A stretch of 64,000 nt of DNA from the NCBI RefSeq assembly GCF_017831975.1, contig NZ_JAFDSS010000001.1, positions 186,001 to 250,000 on the forward strand, written 5' to 3'. The position numbers were made by a program, and so were the translations under genes. The stretch comes from Microbacterium terrae. Lineage in GTDB: Bacteria > Actinomycetota > Actinomycetes > Actinomycetales > Microbacteriaceae. The notes below the pieces were generated by a model, which saw nothing but the letters and a program-made list of their open reading frames with translations, made no database searches and was not told where the DNA came from. Of the stretch, positions 43,692 through 52,180 are shown piece after piece. The number at the start of each line of letters is the position of its first letter. Position 1 is the first letter of the stretch.

Positions 43692-44249
43692 TCAGACTCC
43701 GTAGTCGTCGCGGATGCGTTCGCGCAGCAGTGCGCTGCACGCCGTGACCGCTGCACGCCAGTCGGTGATCGCGCCGTCCTGCGCACGGTCCGACACGGCC
43801 TTCAGGATGCGGATGGGCACGCCGAACTGCTGCGCCACCCACACGTACGCGTAGGCCTCCATGTCGACGAGGCCTGCGCCGAGCGGCCGGATGACCTGCA
43901 CCGCCTCGGAGTCGTCGACGAAGTGGTCGCCGGTGGCGATCGTCACGCCCGCACGGCCGAGCTCCACCCGCGGCGGCAGCGACACGTGCTGGCCGACGAT
44001 GCCGTCGATGTCGGTCACGTCGTGCTGGATCGCGGCGTCGATCTCGTACACCGAGGCATCCAATCGCGCATCGATCGCCCCTGCGGTGCCGACCACGACG
44101 ATCTCGTCGTAGCGGGCGGCGTCGAGTGCACGCGTGAGCGCATAGGTCGCCTGCAGCTTGCCCGGTCCCGTCACCAGCCTGTCGAACCCGTCGAGTTCGG
44201 CGGGGAAGGCGGCGAGTTCGGTCTCGAGGGCGGCGACGAGGAGCTTCAC
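43692..44249 (-). CDS. MTA/SAH nucleosidase-like protein
   Basis: A 185-residue phosphorylase/nucleosidase-fold protein from GTG 44249 (VKLLVAALETELAAFP). Family landmarks: an N-terminal strand with Glu (ETEL), VVVGTAGAID, the acceptor loop IATGDHFVDDSEAV, GLVDMEAYAYVWVAQQFGVP (Met-Glu ribose contacts) and LKAVSDRAQDG with the catalytic Asp. It is shorter than classic MtnN (~230), so it may be a divergent member. The likely reaction is glycosidic cleavage of an adenosine thioether or related nucleoside. It lies 56 bp downstream of the lipase-maturation-factor gene. Confidence 0.82.
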   Translation of the reverse strand: MKLLVAALETELAAFPAELDGFDRLVTGPGKLQATYALTRALDAARYDEIVVVGTAGAIDARLDASVYEIDAAIQHDVTDIDGIVGQHVSLPPRVELGRAGVTIATGDHFVDDSEAVQVIRPLGAGLVDMEAYAYVWVAQQFGVPIRILKAVSDRAQDGAITDWRAAVTACSALLRERIRDDYGV

Positions 44250-44305
44250 CCGTCCATCTTCGCGCACCTGCCTGGACGCGCCCTGTCGCGCTCCGATCGG
44301 TCGCC

Positions 44306-45787
44306 TCACCCCGACAGCGACACCGGGCCGATGATCTGCCCGCGCCGCTCCCGCACCCATCGATCCCGGCTCTGCGCGAACTCCGCGTGCGTGGCGAACC
44401 GGTATCGGTAGGAGGTCACCCGAACCCAGCGGGGCCGGCGTCCGCGGAACGGATCATCGGCGAGCAGTCGCAGCGTCGGGGCGTCGGCCTCGAGCAGCCG
44501 CACGAGGAACATCGTGAACCACTCCTCGAGCGATCGACCGAGGGGCAGGAACCACATGAGCCAGTCCAGCCGCAGGTGGTAGGGCGCGAACTGGCCGGGG
44601 ATGCGTCGCAGGTCGCCCGGCTTGCCACGGAATGCGTACTCGCGCCACGTCGCGGCATCCGGCTCGTCGTCGTCGGTACCCTCGACGACGTACTCGATGC
44701 GCTCCTTGGTCACAGTGCCGAACGCGCCGTACGCGTTGGCGAGCTGCCAGCGGTTGAAGCTCGCATTCATCAGCTGGCGACGGGCGAACAGGTTGCGCAG
44801 CGGCCACCAGCTGAGCACGACGTACAGGATGCCGACGACCGAGGTCGCCGCCAGCCACCACGCGGGCAGACCGGCGACCGTCCCGGGTCCGGTGTCTCCC
44901 GTCGATGGCGCGCCGCCGAGCCCCGGCAGGCCGATCGCGGAGAACGCCAGGACGACGGTCGCCCAGTTGAGCCACGCGAAGTTGCCGGTGAGCACGAGCC
45001 AGAGCTGCGTGGCGATGATGATCGCGGCCGCAGCGGCGCCGATGAGCGCAGGGACGGGACCGGACACCCACAGCCCCACCAGCGGCGCGAAGAGGAACCA
45101 CGGCACCACGAGCTGCGCGGCATGATTTCCGAGCACCTCGCCACGGTGGAACCATCGGGGGAGGAGGTGCGCCTGCCGGCTGAGCGGCCCCGGCATCGGC
45201 TGAGTCTCGTGGTGGTACATGAGCGCCGTCAGATCTCGCCACTCCCGCCCGCCGCGGATCTTGATCATGCCGGCGCCGAACTCGAGGCGGAACAGCAGCC
45301 ACCACAGCAGCACGATCACCACAGACGGCGGCGGCTGCGACGCCGACCCGAGGAACGCCGCGAGGAAGCCGGCCTCGAGCAGGAGCATCTCCCATCCGAA
45401 CCCGTAGAACGTCTGCCCGATCGAGACGATCGACATGTAACCGAGCCACAGCGCGAGGAAGCAGAGCATCGGAACCCACGGCGGGCCGAGCTGCGGGATG
45501 CCGCCGACGACCAGGGCGCCGACGACGATCCCCGCGATGCACAGGGCGGCGAGGCGCCGATCGGTGTACCTCACGAAGCGGAACAGGGTGGGGCGCAGCA
45601 TCCGTCGCCGGGACTCGGACGAGGCGGCCCAGGCGAGCAGTTCGGGGGCGGGCAGCAGGCCGCGCTCGCCGAGGAGCGGACGGAACTGGTTCAGCGACGA
45701 GAGGAAGGCGACGACGAACAGGGCGGCGATCCCGCGCTGGAGCACCTCGCGGGCGAAGCCGAAGTCCACGGCGGCGAACCCGTCCAT
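44306..45787 (-). CDS. lipase-maturation-factor-family membrane protein
   Basis: A 493-residue protein of the Lmf1-like family. It has about 9 hydrophobic segments over the first ~340 residues, separated by the conserved loop RLEFGAGMIKIRGGREWRDLTALMYHHETQPMPGP (residues ~170-205), then a soluble C-terminal region with WREYAFRGKPGD and PYHLRLDWLMWFLPL. In animals LMF1 assists lipase folding in the ER; bacterial members are uncharacterised. ATG 45787 follows a GGAGG site. It lies 21 bp after a carotenoid-desaturase-like gene, so the two are probably co-transcribed. No secreted lipase gene is adjacent; the SGNH hydrolase is 0.7 kb away on the other strand. Confidence 0.88.
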   Translation of the reverse strand: MDGFAAVDFGFAREVLQRGIAALFVVAFLSSLNQFRPLLGERGLLPAPELLAWAASSESRRRMLRPTLFRFVRYTDRRLAALCIAGIVVGALVVGGIPQLGPPWVPMLCFLALWLGYMSIVSIGQTFYGFGWEMLLLEAGFLAAFLGSASQPPPSVVIVLLWWLLFRLEFGAGMIKIRGGREWRDLTALMYHHETQPMPGPLSRQAHLLPRWFHRGEVLGNHAAQLVVPWFLFAPLVGLWVSGPVPALIGAAAAAIIIATQLWLVLTGNFAWLNWATVVLAFSAIGLPGLGGAPSTGDTGPGTVAGLPAWWLAATSVVGILYVVLSWWPLRNLFARRQLMNASFNRWQLANAYGAFGTVTKERIEYVVEGTDDDEPDAATWREYAFRGKPGDLRRIPGQFAPYHLRLDWLMWFLPLGRSLEEWFTMFLVRLLEADAPTLRLLADDPFRGRRPRWVRVTSYRYRFATHAEFAQSRDRWVRERRGQIIGPVSLSG

Positions 45788-45808
45788 CACGCCGCCTCCG
45801 TGTGCATG

Positions 45809-47272
45809 TCAGCGCCCGGGGAAGAGATCGGCCAGCTCGACCGGCGAGCCGGCGTCGTGCAGCGCCTGACGCGCCGCGAGCCAGCCCGGCATTCCGGTCA
45901 CCCCCGGCCCGGGTGGCGTTGCGGCGGACGCCAGATAGATCCCGCGAAGCGGCGTCCGCCAGGGCGTGGTCGACACGATCGGGCGACGGATCGCCTGGGT
46001 GACGCTGAACGCCCCGCCCAGGATGTCGCCGCCGATGTCGGAGGGGTTGTAGGCCTCCTGATCGACGGCTGTCGTCGCATGCACCGCACGGATGCGCCGG
46101 CGGAACCCGGGTGCGAAGCGCTCGACCTGCGCGGTGATCGCCTCGGTCGGGTCGAACCGCGACCCCGCGGGCACGTGCATGTACGCCCAGAGGATGTGCG
46201 ATCCCGCCGGTGCCCGCGAGGGGTCGAGGATCGTCGGCTGCACCGCGAGGACGTAGGGGGCGCTCGACACGCGCCCGGCGGCGACGGCGTTCTCGCTCTC
46301 TGCGACCTCGGCGGCGGTGCCGCCCAGGTGCACGGTCGGCGAGGCTGCGACGTCGGGATGCTCCCACGGCACGGGCCCGTCCAGGGCGAAGTCGACCTTC
46401 GCGGCCGCCGCGCCGTAGCGGTAGGTGCGCACGGCGCGCGCGTAGTCGGCCGGCAGACCCGGGTGCGTGAGCAGCAGTCGCGGTGAGGTGTCGAGCAGCA
46501 GCAGGTCGCCGCCGGCGAGATCGCCGACGTCGAGGGTGGTGATGTCGTGCACGCGCACGCCGGTCTCGATCTCGCCGCCGTGCGCGCGCAGGTCTGCTGC
46601 CAGGGCATCGGCGATCGTCTGGGCGCCGCCGCGCGGGAACGACCAGCCGTCCGCGGTGTGCGCGTGCGCGGCCAGGAACAGGCCCGATGCCGCTGCGCCG
46701 AGCGACGGCATCCGGGTGTTGGCGTGAGCGAGCACCCCGGACAGCAGCGCGGCGGCCTCGGGTGTGCGGAACGTGATGCCGGTCAGCGGGGTGCCGACCT
46801 GCAGCGCCCGCATCCCGAACCGCAGAACCGTGAGCGGATGACGCGGCCACCGGAGCAGCTGGTTGCCGGTGAAGTCGACGAGGTCGTCGAGGTGGGTGCC
46901 GAGAGGCTCGACGACCGCCCGCCACGCGCGACCGTCGCGGCCGAGGCCCGCCGCGGTGCGGTCGAGGTCGCGCCAGGCGATCGCGGCGCGGCCGCCGTCG
47001 AGCGGCTGCGCGTACGACGCGTCGGGTCTGACCCAGTCGATGCGGTCACGCAGTCCGAAGGCGCGGAAGAAAGGTGACGACAGCGCAGCGGGGTGGACCG
47101 CCGAGCAGACGTCGTGATGGAAGCCGGGGAGGGTGAGCGCAGCGGTGCGCACCCCGCCGCCGATCGTCGACGCCGCCTCGACCACGCGCACGGCGAAGCC
47201 GGCACGGGCGAGGGCGACGGCTGCCGCCAACCCGTTGGGGCCGCTGCCGACGATCGTCGCGCGCTGAGCCAT
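45809..47272 (-). CDS. phytoene-desaturase-like FAD oxidoreductase
   Basis: A 487-residue flavoprotein. The dinucleotide-binding motif [21 protein letters not shown] opens the protein, with Glu in VRVVEAAS and [10 protein letters not shown] after it. The C-terminal FAD-contact motif is [22 protein letters not shown]. It belongs to the carotenoid isomerase/desaturase-like group (CrtI/Pyr-redox families). No other carotenoid genes are near, so it may instead dehydrogenate another lipid or small molecule. The start ATG 47272 is immediate. It is first in an operon with the lipase-maturation-factor gene. Confidence 0.85.
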   Translation of the reverse strand: MAQRATIVGSGPNGLAAAVALARAGFAVRVVEAASTIGGGVRTAALTLPGFHHDVCSAVHPAALSSPFFRAFGLRDRIDWVRPDASYAQPLDGGRAAIAWRDLDRTAAGLGRDGRAWRAVVEPLGTHLDDLVDFTGNQLLRWPRHPLTVLRFGMRALQVGTPLTGITFRTPEAAALLSGVLAHANTRMPSLGAAASGLFLAAHAHTADGWSFPRGGAQTIADALAADLRAHGGEIETGVRVHDITTLDVGDLAGGDLLLLDTSPRLLLTHPGLPADYARAVRTYRYGAAAAKVDFALDGPVPWEHPDVAASPTVHLGGTAAEVAESENAVAAGRVSSAPYVLAVQPTILDPSRAPAGSHILWAYMHVPAGSRFDPTEAITAQVERFAPGFRRRIRAVHATTAVDQEAYNPSDIGGDILGGAFSVTQAIRRPIVSTTPWRTPLRGIYLASAATPPGPGVTGMPGWLAARQALHDAGSPVELADLFPGR

Positions 47273-47310
47273 GGCCCCATCCTCCCACCGCGCGTACGCC
47301 CGGACGACGG

Positions 47311-47967
47311 CTACACGAGCCGGTAGCCGACGCCGCGGATCGTCTCGATGCGTCCGGGGCCGAGCTTCTGTCGCAGGTACCCGACGTACACGTCGGCGAC
47401 GTTCGACCCGGGGTCGAAGTCGTAGCCCCAGACACGGCTGAGCAGCTGTTCGCGGCTGAGCACGTTGCCGGCGTTGCGCACCAGCTCCTCGGCGAGGGCG
47501 AACTCGCGCGCCGACAGCTCGATAGCGACGCCTCCGACGTGCGCGCGCCGCGTGCGGATGTCGAGACTCAGGTCGCGGTGGGTCAGCTCGCTCCCCGAGG
47601 CGACGTCGTCGCGCCGCATCCGCAGGCGGATGCGCGCGACGAGCTCGTCGAAGCGGAAGGGCTTGCCGAGGTAGTCGTCGGCGCCGCCCTCGAGGCCGGC
47701 GACGGTGTCTTCGAGCTCCACGCGGGCGGTGAGCATGATCACGGGCATCTTCGACCCCGAGCCCCGCAGATTCTCGAGCACGGCGAAGCCGTCCATCCCG
47801 GGGAGGTTGACGTCGAGCACGAGGAGGTCGAATTCGCCGCTCAGCGCGAGGTCGAGCGCCGCCGGGCCGGTCGTGGCGACGCGGGTCGCGAAGCCGGCCG
47901 ACCGCAGGCCCTTGTCGATGAAGCCCGAGATCCTCGGTTCGTCATCGGCGATGAGGATGGACGCCAT
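47311..47967 (-). CDS. OmpR-family response regulator
   Basis: A 218-residue two-component response regulator. The receiver has the acidic pair at residues 8-10, the phosphoacceptor Asp52 in LLVLDVNLPGMDGF, Thr in MLTARVELED, and the Lys in YLGKPF. The C-terminal winged helix contains LSAREFALAEELVRNAGNVLS and VADVYVGYLRQKLG with the wing IRGVGYRL. Its first codons overlap the kinase 3' end by 26 bp, so the pair is co-expressed. The likely binding motif is the conserved 22-mer found before the kinase gene and before the Pro/Ala-rich secreted-protein gene. Confidence 0.93.
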   Translation of the reverse strand: MASILIADDEPRISGFIDKGLRSAGFATRVATTGPAALDLALSGEFDLLVLDVNLPGMDGFAVLENLRGSGSKMPVIMLTARVELEDTVAGLEGGADDYLGKPFRFDELVARIRLRMRRDDVASGSELTHRDLSLDIRTRRAHVGGVAIELSAREFALAEELVRNAGNVLSREQLLSRVWGYDFDPGSNVADVYVGYLRQKLGPGRIETIRGVGYRLV

Positions 47968-49477
47968 CGGCGGATGCCCCCTTTCCGGTTGCCACCGTCG
48001 CCCCCACCGGGAGCGGCGGGCGCGGCGGGATGTGCAGATCTCTCGCGACGGTGATGTTGGCGCGCTTCAGCGGCAGCGTCACGACGAACAGGGCGCCGCC
48101 CCCGGGAGCGTCGGCGACCGTCGCGGTCCCGCCGTGGGCGCGTGCGATCACCTGGACGATGTTGAGGCCGAGCCCGCTGCCGGAGCGTCCGGCGGCATCC
48201 GTCCCGCGGTGGAAGCGCTCGAAGATCGCCTCCTTGTCCGCGTCGGCGACGCCGCCGCCGAAGTCGCGGACGGAGATCGCGAAGGTGTCGTCGGTCAGGG
48301 CGCTGCTCACGACGATGCGTCCGCCGCCGTGGGTGACTGCGTTCTGGACGAGTTGGAGCACGGCCTGGGTGACCCGCGCCGGGTCGAGCGTCGTGACGAC
48401 GTCGACCACCGTGCCGGTCCCGACGACCGCGCCGTCGATGCCCTGCGCCTTGCGCACGATCTGGTGGAGCAGGTCGGCGGCGTCGACGGCGACAGGCCTG
48501 ATGGGAGAGGGGCCGTGCAGCGCCGCGCTCGCCGCGAGATCCTGCACCAGGTTCGCCATCCGCTCGAGCTCGTCGACGGCGAGATCGCGCGTCTCGCGCA
48601 CGTCGGACGCGTCGTCGGCGTCGACGACCTCGAGGTAGCCGCGCACGATCGTGATCGGGGTCTTCAGCTCGTGGCCGACGTCGCTCAGCAGTCTGCGCTG
48701 CGATTCGAGCGCCTCGTCGAGCCGGTCGAGCATGTCGTTCATGGTGGCGGCGAGCTCCGAGACGTCGTCGCGCCCGACGATCGGCAGACGCTCCGACAGT
48801 GCTTGCGCCGAGACCCGCTCGGCCGTGCGTCGCATCTGGCGGAGCGGGCGCAGCAGACGCGTCGTCACGAGCGCGGCCGCCCCGGCGATGACCGCCAGCG
48901 TCACAGCCGAGGCGATGATCCACACCCGGGCCGCCGAGTTGATCTCCGCGAGTTCCGCCTCGACGTCGTAGGCGATCGCGAACAACGCGTCGTTCCCGGG
49001 ATCGGAGGGGAGGGTGATCGGCGCGCCGAGGTACCGCCACACCACGCCGTCCTCCGCGTACGTGCCGACGACCGCGTCGCCGTCCGCGGTCCGGTCGACG
49101 ACGGTGGGCACGAACCCGGGGGTCGAGAGAAGGTCGACGTCGAGCGCGATGCCGGGCACCAGGGCGGGCTCGCCGGCGACGATCCCGACCGTGCCGGTGT
49201 TGTCGTCGGGCGCGGCCCGCTGCACGACGGCGGCGAGAGCGGCTGCCGAGCTCTCCCACGGCTCGTCGTCGATCGGGTTCTCGACGACGAACCGGGCCGA
49301 GGTGAGGTTCGCCGCGAGCAGATCATCGATCTGGCGGATGATCCGCCCGCGCTCCTCGAGATAGACGACGAAGCCGACGGCGGTCATGCCCAGGGCGGCG
49401 ACGACCGTGATGACCGCGATGAGGCGGGTGCGCACCGACACGCCGGGGCGCCGTCGCGACCTCCGTCCATTCCCCAC
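47942..49477 (-). CDS. sensor histidine kinase
   Basis: A 511-residue membrane kinase. One transmembrane helix near the N-terminus (LIAVITVVAALGMTAVGFVVYL), an extracellular ~150-residue sensor region, a second helix (VWIIASAVTLAVIAGAAALV), then HAMP, HisKA with the phospho-His in DVGHELKTPIT, and HATPase_c with the N box, G1 (FGGGVAD), and G2 (GRSGSGLGLNIVQVI). GTG 49477 is preferred because CATACT ends exactly 7 nt before it, the geometry of a leaderless mRNA; GTG 49441 is a possible shorter start. It is divergent from a phosphotransferase gene, with a 22-bp regulatory motif in between. Confidence 0.92.
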   Translation of the reverse strand: MGNGRRSRRRPGVSVRTRLIAVITVVAALGMTAVGFVVYLEERGRIIRQIDDLLAANLTSARFVVENPIDDEPWESSAAALAAVVQRAAPDDNTGTVGIVAGEPALVPGIALDVDLLSTPGFVPTVVDRTADGDAVVGTYAEDGVVWRYLGAPITLPSDPGNDALFAIAYDVEAELAEINSAARVWIIASAVTLAVIAGAAALVTTRLLRPLRQMRRTAERVSAQALSERLPIVGRDDVSELAATMNDMLDRLDEALESQRRLLSDVGHELKTPITIVRGYLEVVDADDASDVRETRDLAVDELERMANLVQDLAASAALHGPSPIRPVAVDAADLLHQIVRKAQGIDGAVVGTGTVVDVVTTLDPARVTQAVLQLVQNAVTHGGGRIVVSSALTDDTFAISVRDFGGGVADADKEAIFERFHRGTDAAGRSGSGLGLNIVQVIARAHGGTATVADAPGGGALFVVTLPLKRANITVARDLHIPPRPPLPVGATVATGKGASADGVHPHRR

Positions 49478-49484
49478 GCGTTCG

Positions 49485-49490
49485 AGTATG
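49485..49490 (-). promoter_or_regulatory. -10 element of the kinase gene (leaderless geometry)
   Basis: Minus-strand CATACT followed by 7 nt and then the GTG start. No good -35 is seen at the usual spacing, so activation by the response regulator at the upstream motif (49519-49540) is plausible. Confidence 0.5.
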
Positions 49491-49518
49491 CCCGTCGCGC
49501 ACTCGGCGTCCCGGGAGT

Positions 49519-49540
49519 CTAAGAGGAGTCTCACTGCGCC
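49519..49540. promoter_or_regulatory. 22-bp conserved motif, copy 1
   Basis: CTAAGAGGAGTCTCAC, then TGCGCC. It matches copy 2 (50785-50806) at 19 of 22 positions. The core is a weak palindrome (TRAGA...TCTCA). It lies 29 bp upstream of the phosphotransferase start and 42 bp upstream of the kinase start, where a response regulator could act in both directions. Confidence 0.65.
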
Positions 49541-49568
49541 GCGCCGCGTCGCGTGATGAGATCGAAGG

Positions 49569-50822
49569 ATGCCGCCAGCCGCCGTCACCCCGGAGGAGTC
49601 GCTGCTGCGCGAGGCCCTCGACCTCGCCGCCCAGACCGATGTCCGGCTGATCGGCCGGGAGCCGCTCGGTGCCGGCACGGTCGCCGGATTCGAAGTGCAC
49701 GACTCCTCGGATCCGCTGATCTACTACGTCGACACGTCGCGCCGTGCCGTCGAGCGCGAGACGGGGCTCGCCGCCGGTGAGGCCGCGGACCCCGAGGTGC
49801 GCGTGTGGCTGCACCCTGCCGATCCCCACCTGCCCGCGCTCGCGCCGCTCGCCTTCGCCCACGCCGCGGAGACCCTGCTCGCGCGTCTCGGGATGCACGC
49901 GCTCGGGGTGCCGGAGATCGTCGCCTACCGTCCCGGACGCCGCGCCGTGCTGCGCGTGCCGACGGATGCCGGCGACGTCTGGGTGAAGGCGGTGCCTCCG
50001 GCGCGCGCGTCGCGGCTGGCGGCGACGCACGACGTGCTGAGCCGTGCGGGCATCCCGCTGCCGGAGCTTCTCGGCTGGTCGGATCGCGGCGTGCTGGCGC
50101 TCGCGTCCGCCGTCGGCGCACCGGTGGCTGCCGTGCTCGGGCACGCGGGCACGGCGGGCGATGCGCACGAGGCAGACGTTCGCGCCGATGCGCTCCTCGA
50201 CGAGGTCGATCGCCTGCGGTCGGCGTTCGCGGGTGCGGCGCTGCACGCCCCCGCACGCACCCGCATGCGACGGAGGCTGGAGTGGTACGCCGAGCGGCTC
50301 GCCGCGACGGAGCATCCGGGGCGCACCGCGACGGTGCGCGCACTGCGGGACAGGACGCTCGCGCGCTGGGGGCGGAGCGAGTCGGCAGTCATCCACGGCG
50401 ACCTGCACTTCGGGCAGCTGTTCGTCGACGCCGGCGGTGCGATCACCGGCGTGATCGACGTCGACACCGCGGGCGTGGGCGACCCCGCCGACGACCCCGC
50501 GGCCTTCATCGCGCACGCGGTCGCCAGCGCGGTCCTCACTCCGCAGCCGCGCGGTGCGGGTGTGTGGAGGCTCGCGGAGCGCGCCCTGGCGCGGTGGGCC
50601 GGCGATCCGGGGATGGGCGACCGCGTCGCCGCTCGCACGACGACGCATCTGCTGGGTCACGCTCTCGGAGCGGTCGAAGCCGGTGAGGCCGACCGGGCAG
50701 CGCTGCTCCTCGGGGCGGCGGATGCGGTGCTCACGGGCGACCTCGCAGCGCTGAGCAGCACGCGCGACGGCGCGGACGACGCTCCTAAGAGTCGTCTCAC
50801 GGCGCCCTTGGATCGGGTTTAG
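49569..50822 (+). CDS. aminoglycoside-phosphotransferase-fold (APH) protein
   Basis: A 417-residue kinase-like protein. An N-terminal ~120-residue region precedes the APH/choline-kinase fold, with an ATP-binding Lys in VWVKAVPPARAS, the Brenner motif VIHGDLHFGQLFV (catalytic Asp), and the metal-binding VIDVDTAGVGDPADD. It phosphorylates a small-molecule or sugar hydroxyl; although the family includes antibiotic resistance enzymes, no evidence here points to aminoglycosides. The 22-bp motif precedes it, and a second copy overlaps its 3' end, so the two-component system may control both it and the following gene. Confidence 0.85.
   Translation: MPPAAVTPEESLLREALDLAAQTDVRLIGREPLGAGTVAGFEVHDSSDPLIYYVDTSRRAVERETGLAAGEAADPEVRVWLHPADPHLPALAPLAFAHAAETLLARLGMHALGVPEIVAYRPGRRAVLRVPTDAGDVWVKAVPPARASRLAATHDVLSRAGIPLPELLGWSDRGVLALASAVGAPVAAVLGHAGTAGDAHEADVRADALLDEVDRLRSAFAGAALHAPARTRMRRRLEWYAERLAATEHPGRTATVRALRDRTLARWGRSESAVIHGDLHFGQLFVDAGGAITGVIDVDTAGVGDPADDPAAFIAHAVASAVLTPQPRGAGVWRLAERALARWAGDPGMGDRVAARTTTHLLGHALGAVEAGEADRAALLLGAADAVLTGDLAALSSTRDGADDAPKSRLTAPLDRV
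50785..50806. promoter_or_regulatory. 22-bp conserved motif, copy 2
   Basis: CTAAGAGTCGTCTCAC, then GGCGCC. It lies inside the last codons of the phosphotransferase gene and 90 bp before the Pro/Ala/Ser-rich protein gene, in the same orientation relative to that gene as copy 1 has to the phosphotransferase. TTTAGA, a possible -10, begins 18 nt after the CTCAC core. Confidence 0.65.
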
Positions 50823-50895
50823 ACGCGCTCGCCAGTCTGGGATCACCGCCGGGACGGCAATTCCCACTTCCGGCGGCCGATGAGAGGAGGCCGAA

Positions 50896-51423
50896 ATGGC
50901 TGCCAAGAAGAAGTGGATCACCTACGGCGTCGCCGGAGCCCTCGGGCTGACACTCGTGGGGGGTGCTGCCGCCGCGACCGCCGCGACGATGAACCTCCAG
51001 ACCGCGGACGGCGTCGTGCCCGGCGGGCCGCTCATCGGCCCGGGCAAGGATGTGCTCGACCGCACGAGCCTGCAGCTGCGCGTCACCGACACCTCGGCGA
51101 GCATCGTCACCGCGCCGTCAGCGGCACCGTCGCCGACCGCGTCGGTGCCGTCCGCGACGTCGGCACCGGCCGCCTCGGCCGCTTCGGCGCCGGCGCAGGG
51201 CTCGGCACCGAGCATCGCGTCACCGGTCACCCCGGTGTCGCCCGCCTCGCCGGTGAGCGCCGTGAGCGCGCCGACTCCGGTGCCGCCGCCTGCACCGGCG
51301 CCCGCACCCGCGCCCGCCCCGGCATCCCCGGCATCGCCCGCCTCGCCCGCGTCGCCGGTGTCGGCCGCGTCGCCCGCGTCGGCTGCCTCGGCCGGATCGG
51401 TCGCGTCGGCGGCCTCGGACTGA
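50896..51423 (+). CDS. exported Pro/Ala/Ser-rich low-complexity protein
   Basis: A 175-residue protein with a Lys-rich start and one hydrophobic helix (WITYGVAGALGLTLVGGAAAAT), likely an uncleaved anchor or signal. Residues ~35-65 look folded (LQTADGVVPGGPLIGPG...). From ~70 to the end it is a low-complexity run of Ala, Pro, Ser and Val, with short PA and SPA repeats. Such tails span peptidoglycan or form extended surface stalks. It is preceded by copy 2 of the two-component motif and followed by a strong terminator, so it appears to be a single-gene target of that system. No family recognised. Confidence 0.72.
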   Translation: MAAKKKWITYGVAGALGLTLVGGAAAATAATMNLQTADGVVPGGPLIGPGKDVLDRTSLQLRVTDTSASIVTAPSAAPSPTASVPSATSAPAASAASAPAQGSAPSIASPVTPVSPASPVSAVSAPTPVPPPAPAPAPAPAPASPASPASPASPVSAASPASAASAGSVASAASD

Positions 51424-51434
51424 CGTCCCAGGCT

Positions 51435-51470
51435 CGGGCGGGGTGCGGCCGTTGCGGCGCACCCCGCCCG
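51435..51470 (+). terminator. strong hairpin terminator
   Basis: Perfect 13-bp inverted repeat CGGGCGGGGTGCG / CGCACCCCGCCCG with a 10-nt loop, 11 bp after the Pro/Ala-rich gene. Confidence 0.8.
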
Positions 51471-51550
51471 TGTTGCGCGTGGCGGTTCCCACCGGGGCCA
51501 CGAAGTGGGCAGGATGAGAGTGCGGGTCGGCCGCGGGAAGAGGTACGCCA

Positions 51551-52132
51551 ATGCAATCGGTTCTGCTCGACACCCCGGCGGGGATCACGGCTCGACTCGG
51601 CTGGGATCCGAAGCTGTCGGAGCACGATCGCAAGCGCATCCTCGCGCGCGAGATCCTCGCCGCCCAGCTGCACGTCGAGGAGCGCGCCATCCGCCTCGAG
51701 CGCGAGGCGCCGACGCACTTCGGCTTCCACACGCAGCTCATCGCCGAGGTCGACGGCGCCGAGGTGCCGCTGGCCATCCGCAACGCGAGCTTCCGCGCCG
51801 CCACGATCGTCGCCGTCGCCGATCCCGCCGTGCCGCTCGGGCTCGACCTGCGCGACGCGCACCCCGATGAGGCGACGCTCTTCCAGATGCGCAAGCACTC
51901 GCATCTGTTCGACGAGAACGACCTGGGCAAGCTCCTCGCCCACTGGACCCGGGTCGAGGCCGTGCGCGACGCCGACGGGCGCGGTGCCCGCGTCGCGGCA
52001 GATCATGTGCGCCTGGACTCGCCGCTGACCAGGGGCTGGATCCCCGACCGCAAGGTCTTCTACCAGCTGGCCGACCTCTCGCGCGACGGCTGGATCGTCA
52101 CCCTCGCCTACGGTGCCCTGCCGATCGGCTGA
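51551..52132 (+). CDS. phosphopantetheinyl-transferase-like protein, altered motif
   Basis: A 193-residue protein with the layout of the 4'-phosphopantetheinyl transferase superfamily: THFGFHTQ, PLAIRNASFRAATIVAV, GLDLRDAHPDEATLF (metal-binding Asp region), then LLAHWTRVEAVRDADGRG, corresponding to the W-[ST]-x-K-E-A motif. The normally conserved Lys is Val here (WTRVEA), so catalysis may be weak or changed. Functional enzymes attach phosphopantetheine to carrier proteins of fatty-acid or peptide synthases. No synthase genes are nearby. Assignment is tentative; I cannot exclude another alpha/beta fold. Confidence 0.55.
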   Translation: MQSVLLDTPAGITARLGWDPKLSEHDRKRILAREILAAQLHVEERAIRLEREAPTHFGFHTQLIAEVDGAEVPLAIRNASFRAATIVAVADPAVPLGLDLRDAHPDEATLFQMRKHSHLFDENDLGKLLAHWTRVEAVRDADGRGARVAADHVRLDSPLTRGWIPDRKVFYQLADLSRDGWIVTLAYGALPIG

Positions 52133-52148
52133 GCCCCACCCGTCGAGG

Positions 52149-52174
52149 CCGGCCCGGCCGCCGATCCGGGCCGG
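52149..52174. terminator. bidirectional hairpin terminator
   Basis: Perfect 9-bp stem CCGGCCCGG / CCGGGCCGG with an 8-nt loop between the convergent PPTase-like and nadE genes. Confidence 0.7.
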
Positions 52175-52180
52175 TGCGGC

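Noticed and set aside
49569..50822. Aminoglycoside resistance gene
   Set aside because: Only the general kinase motifs match; nothing indicates drug specificity, and the N-terminal region is unlike known resistance enzymes.
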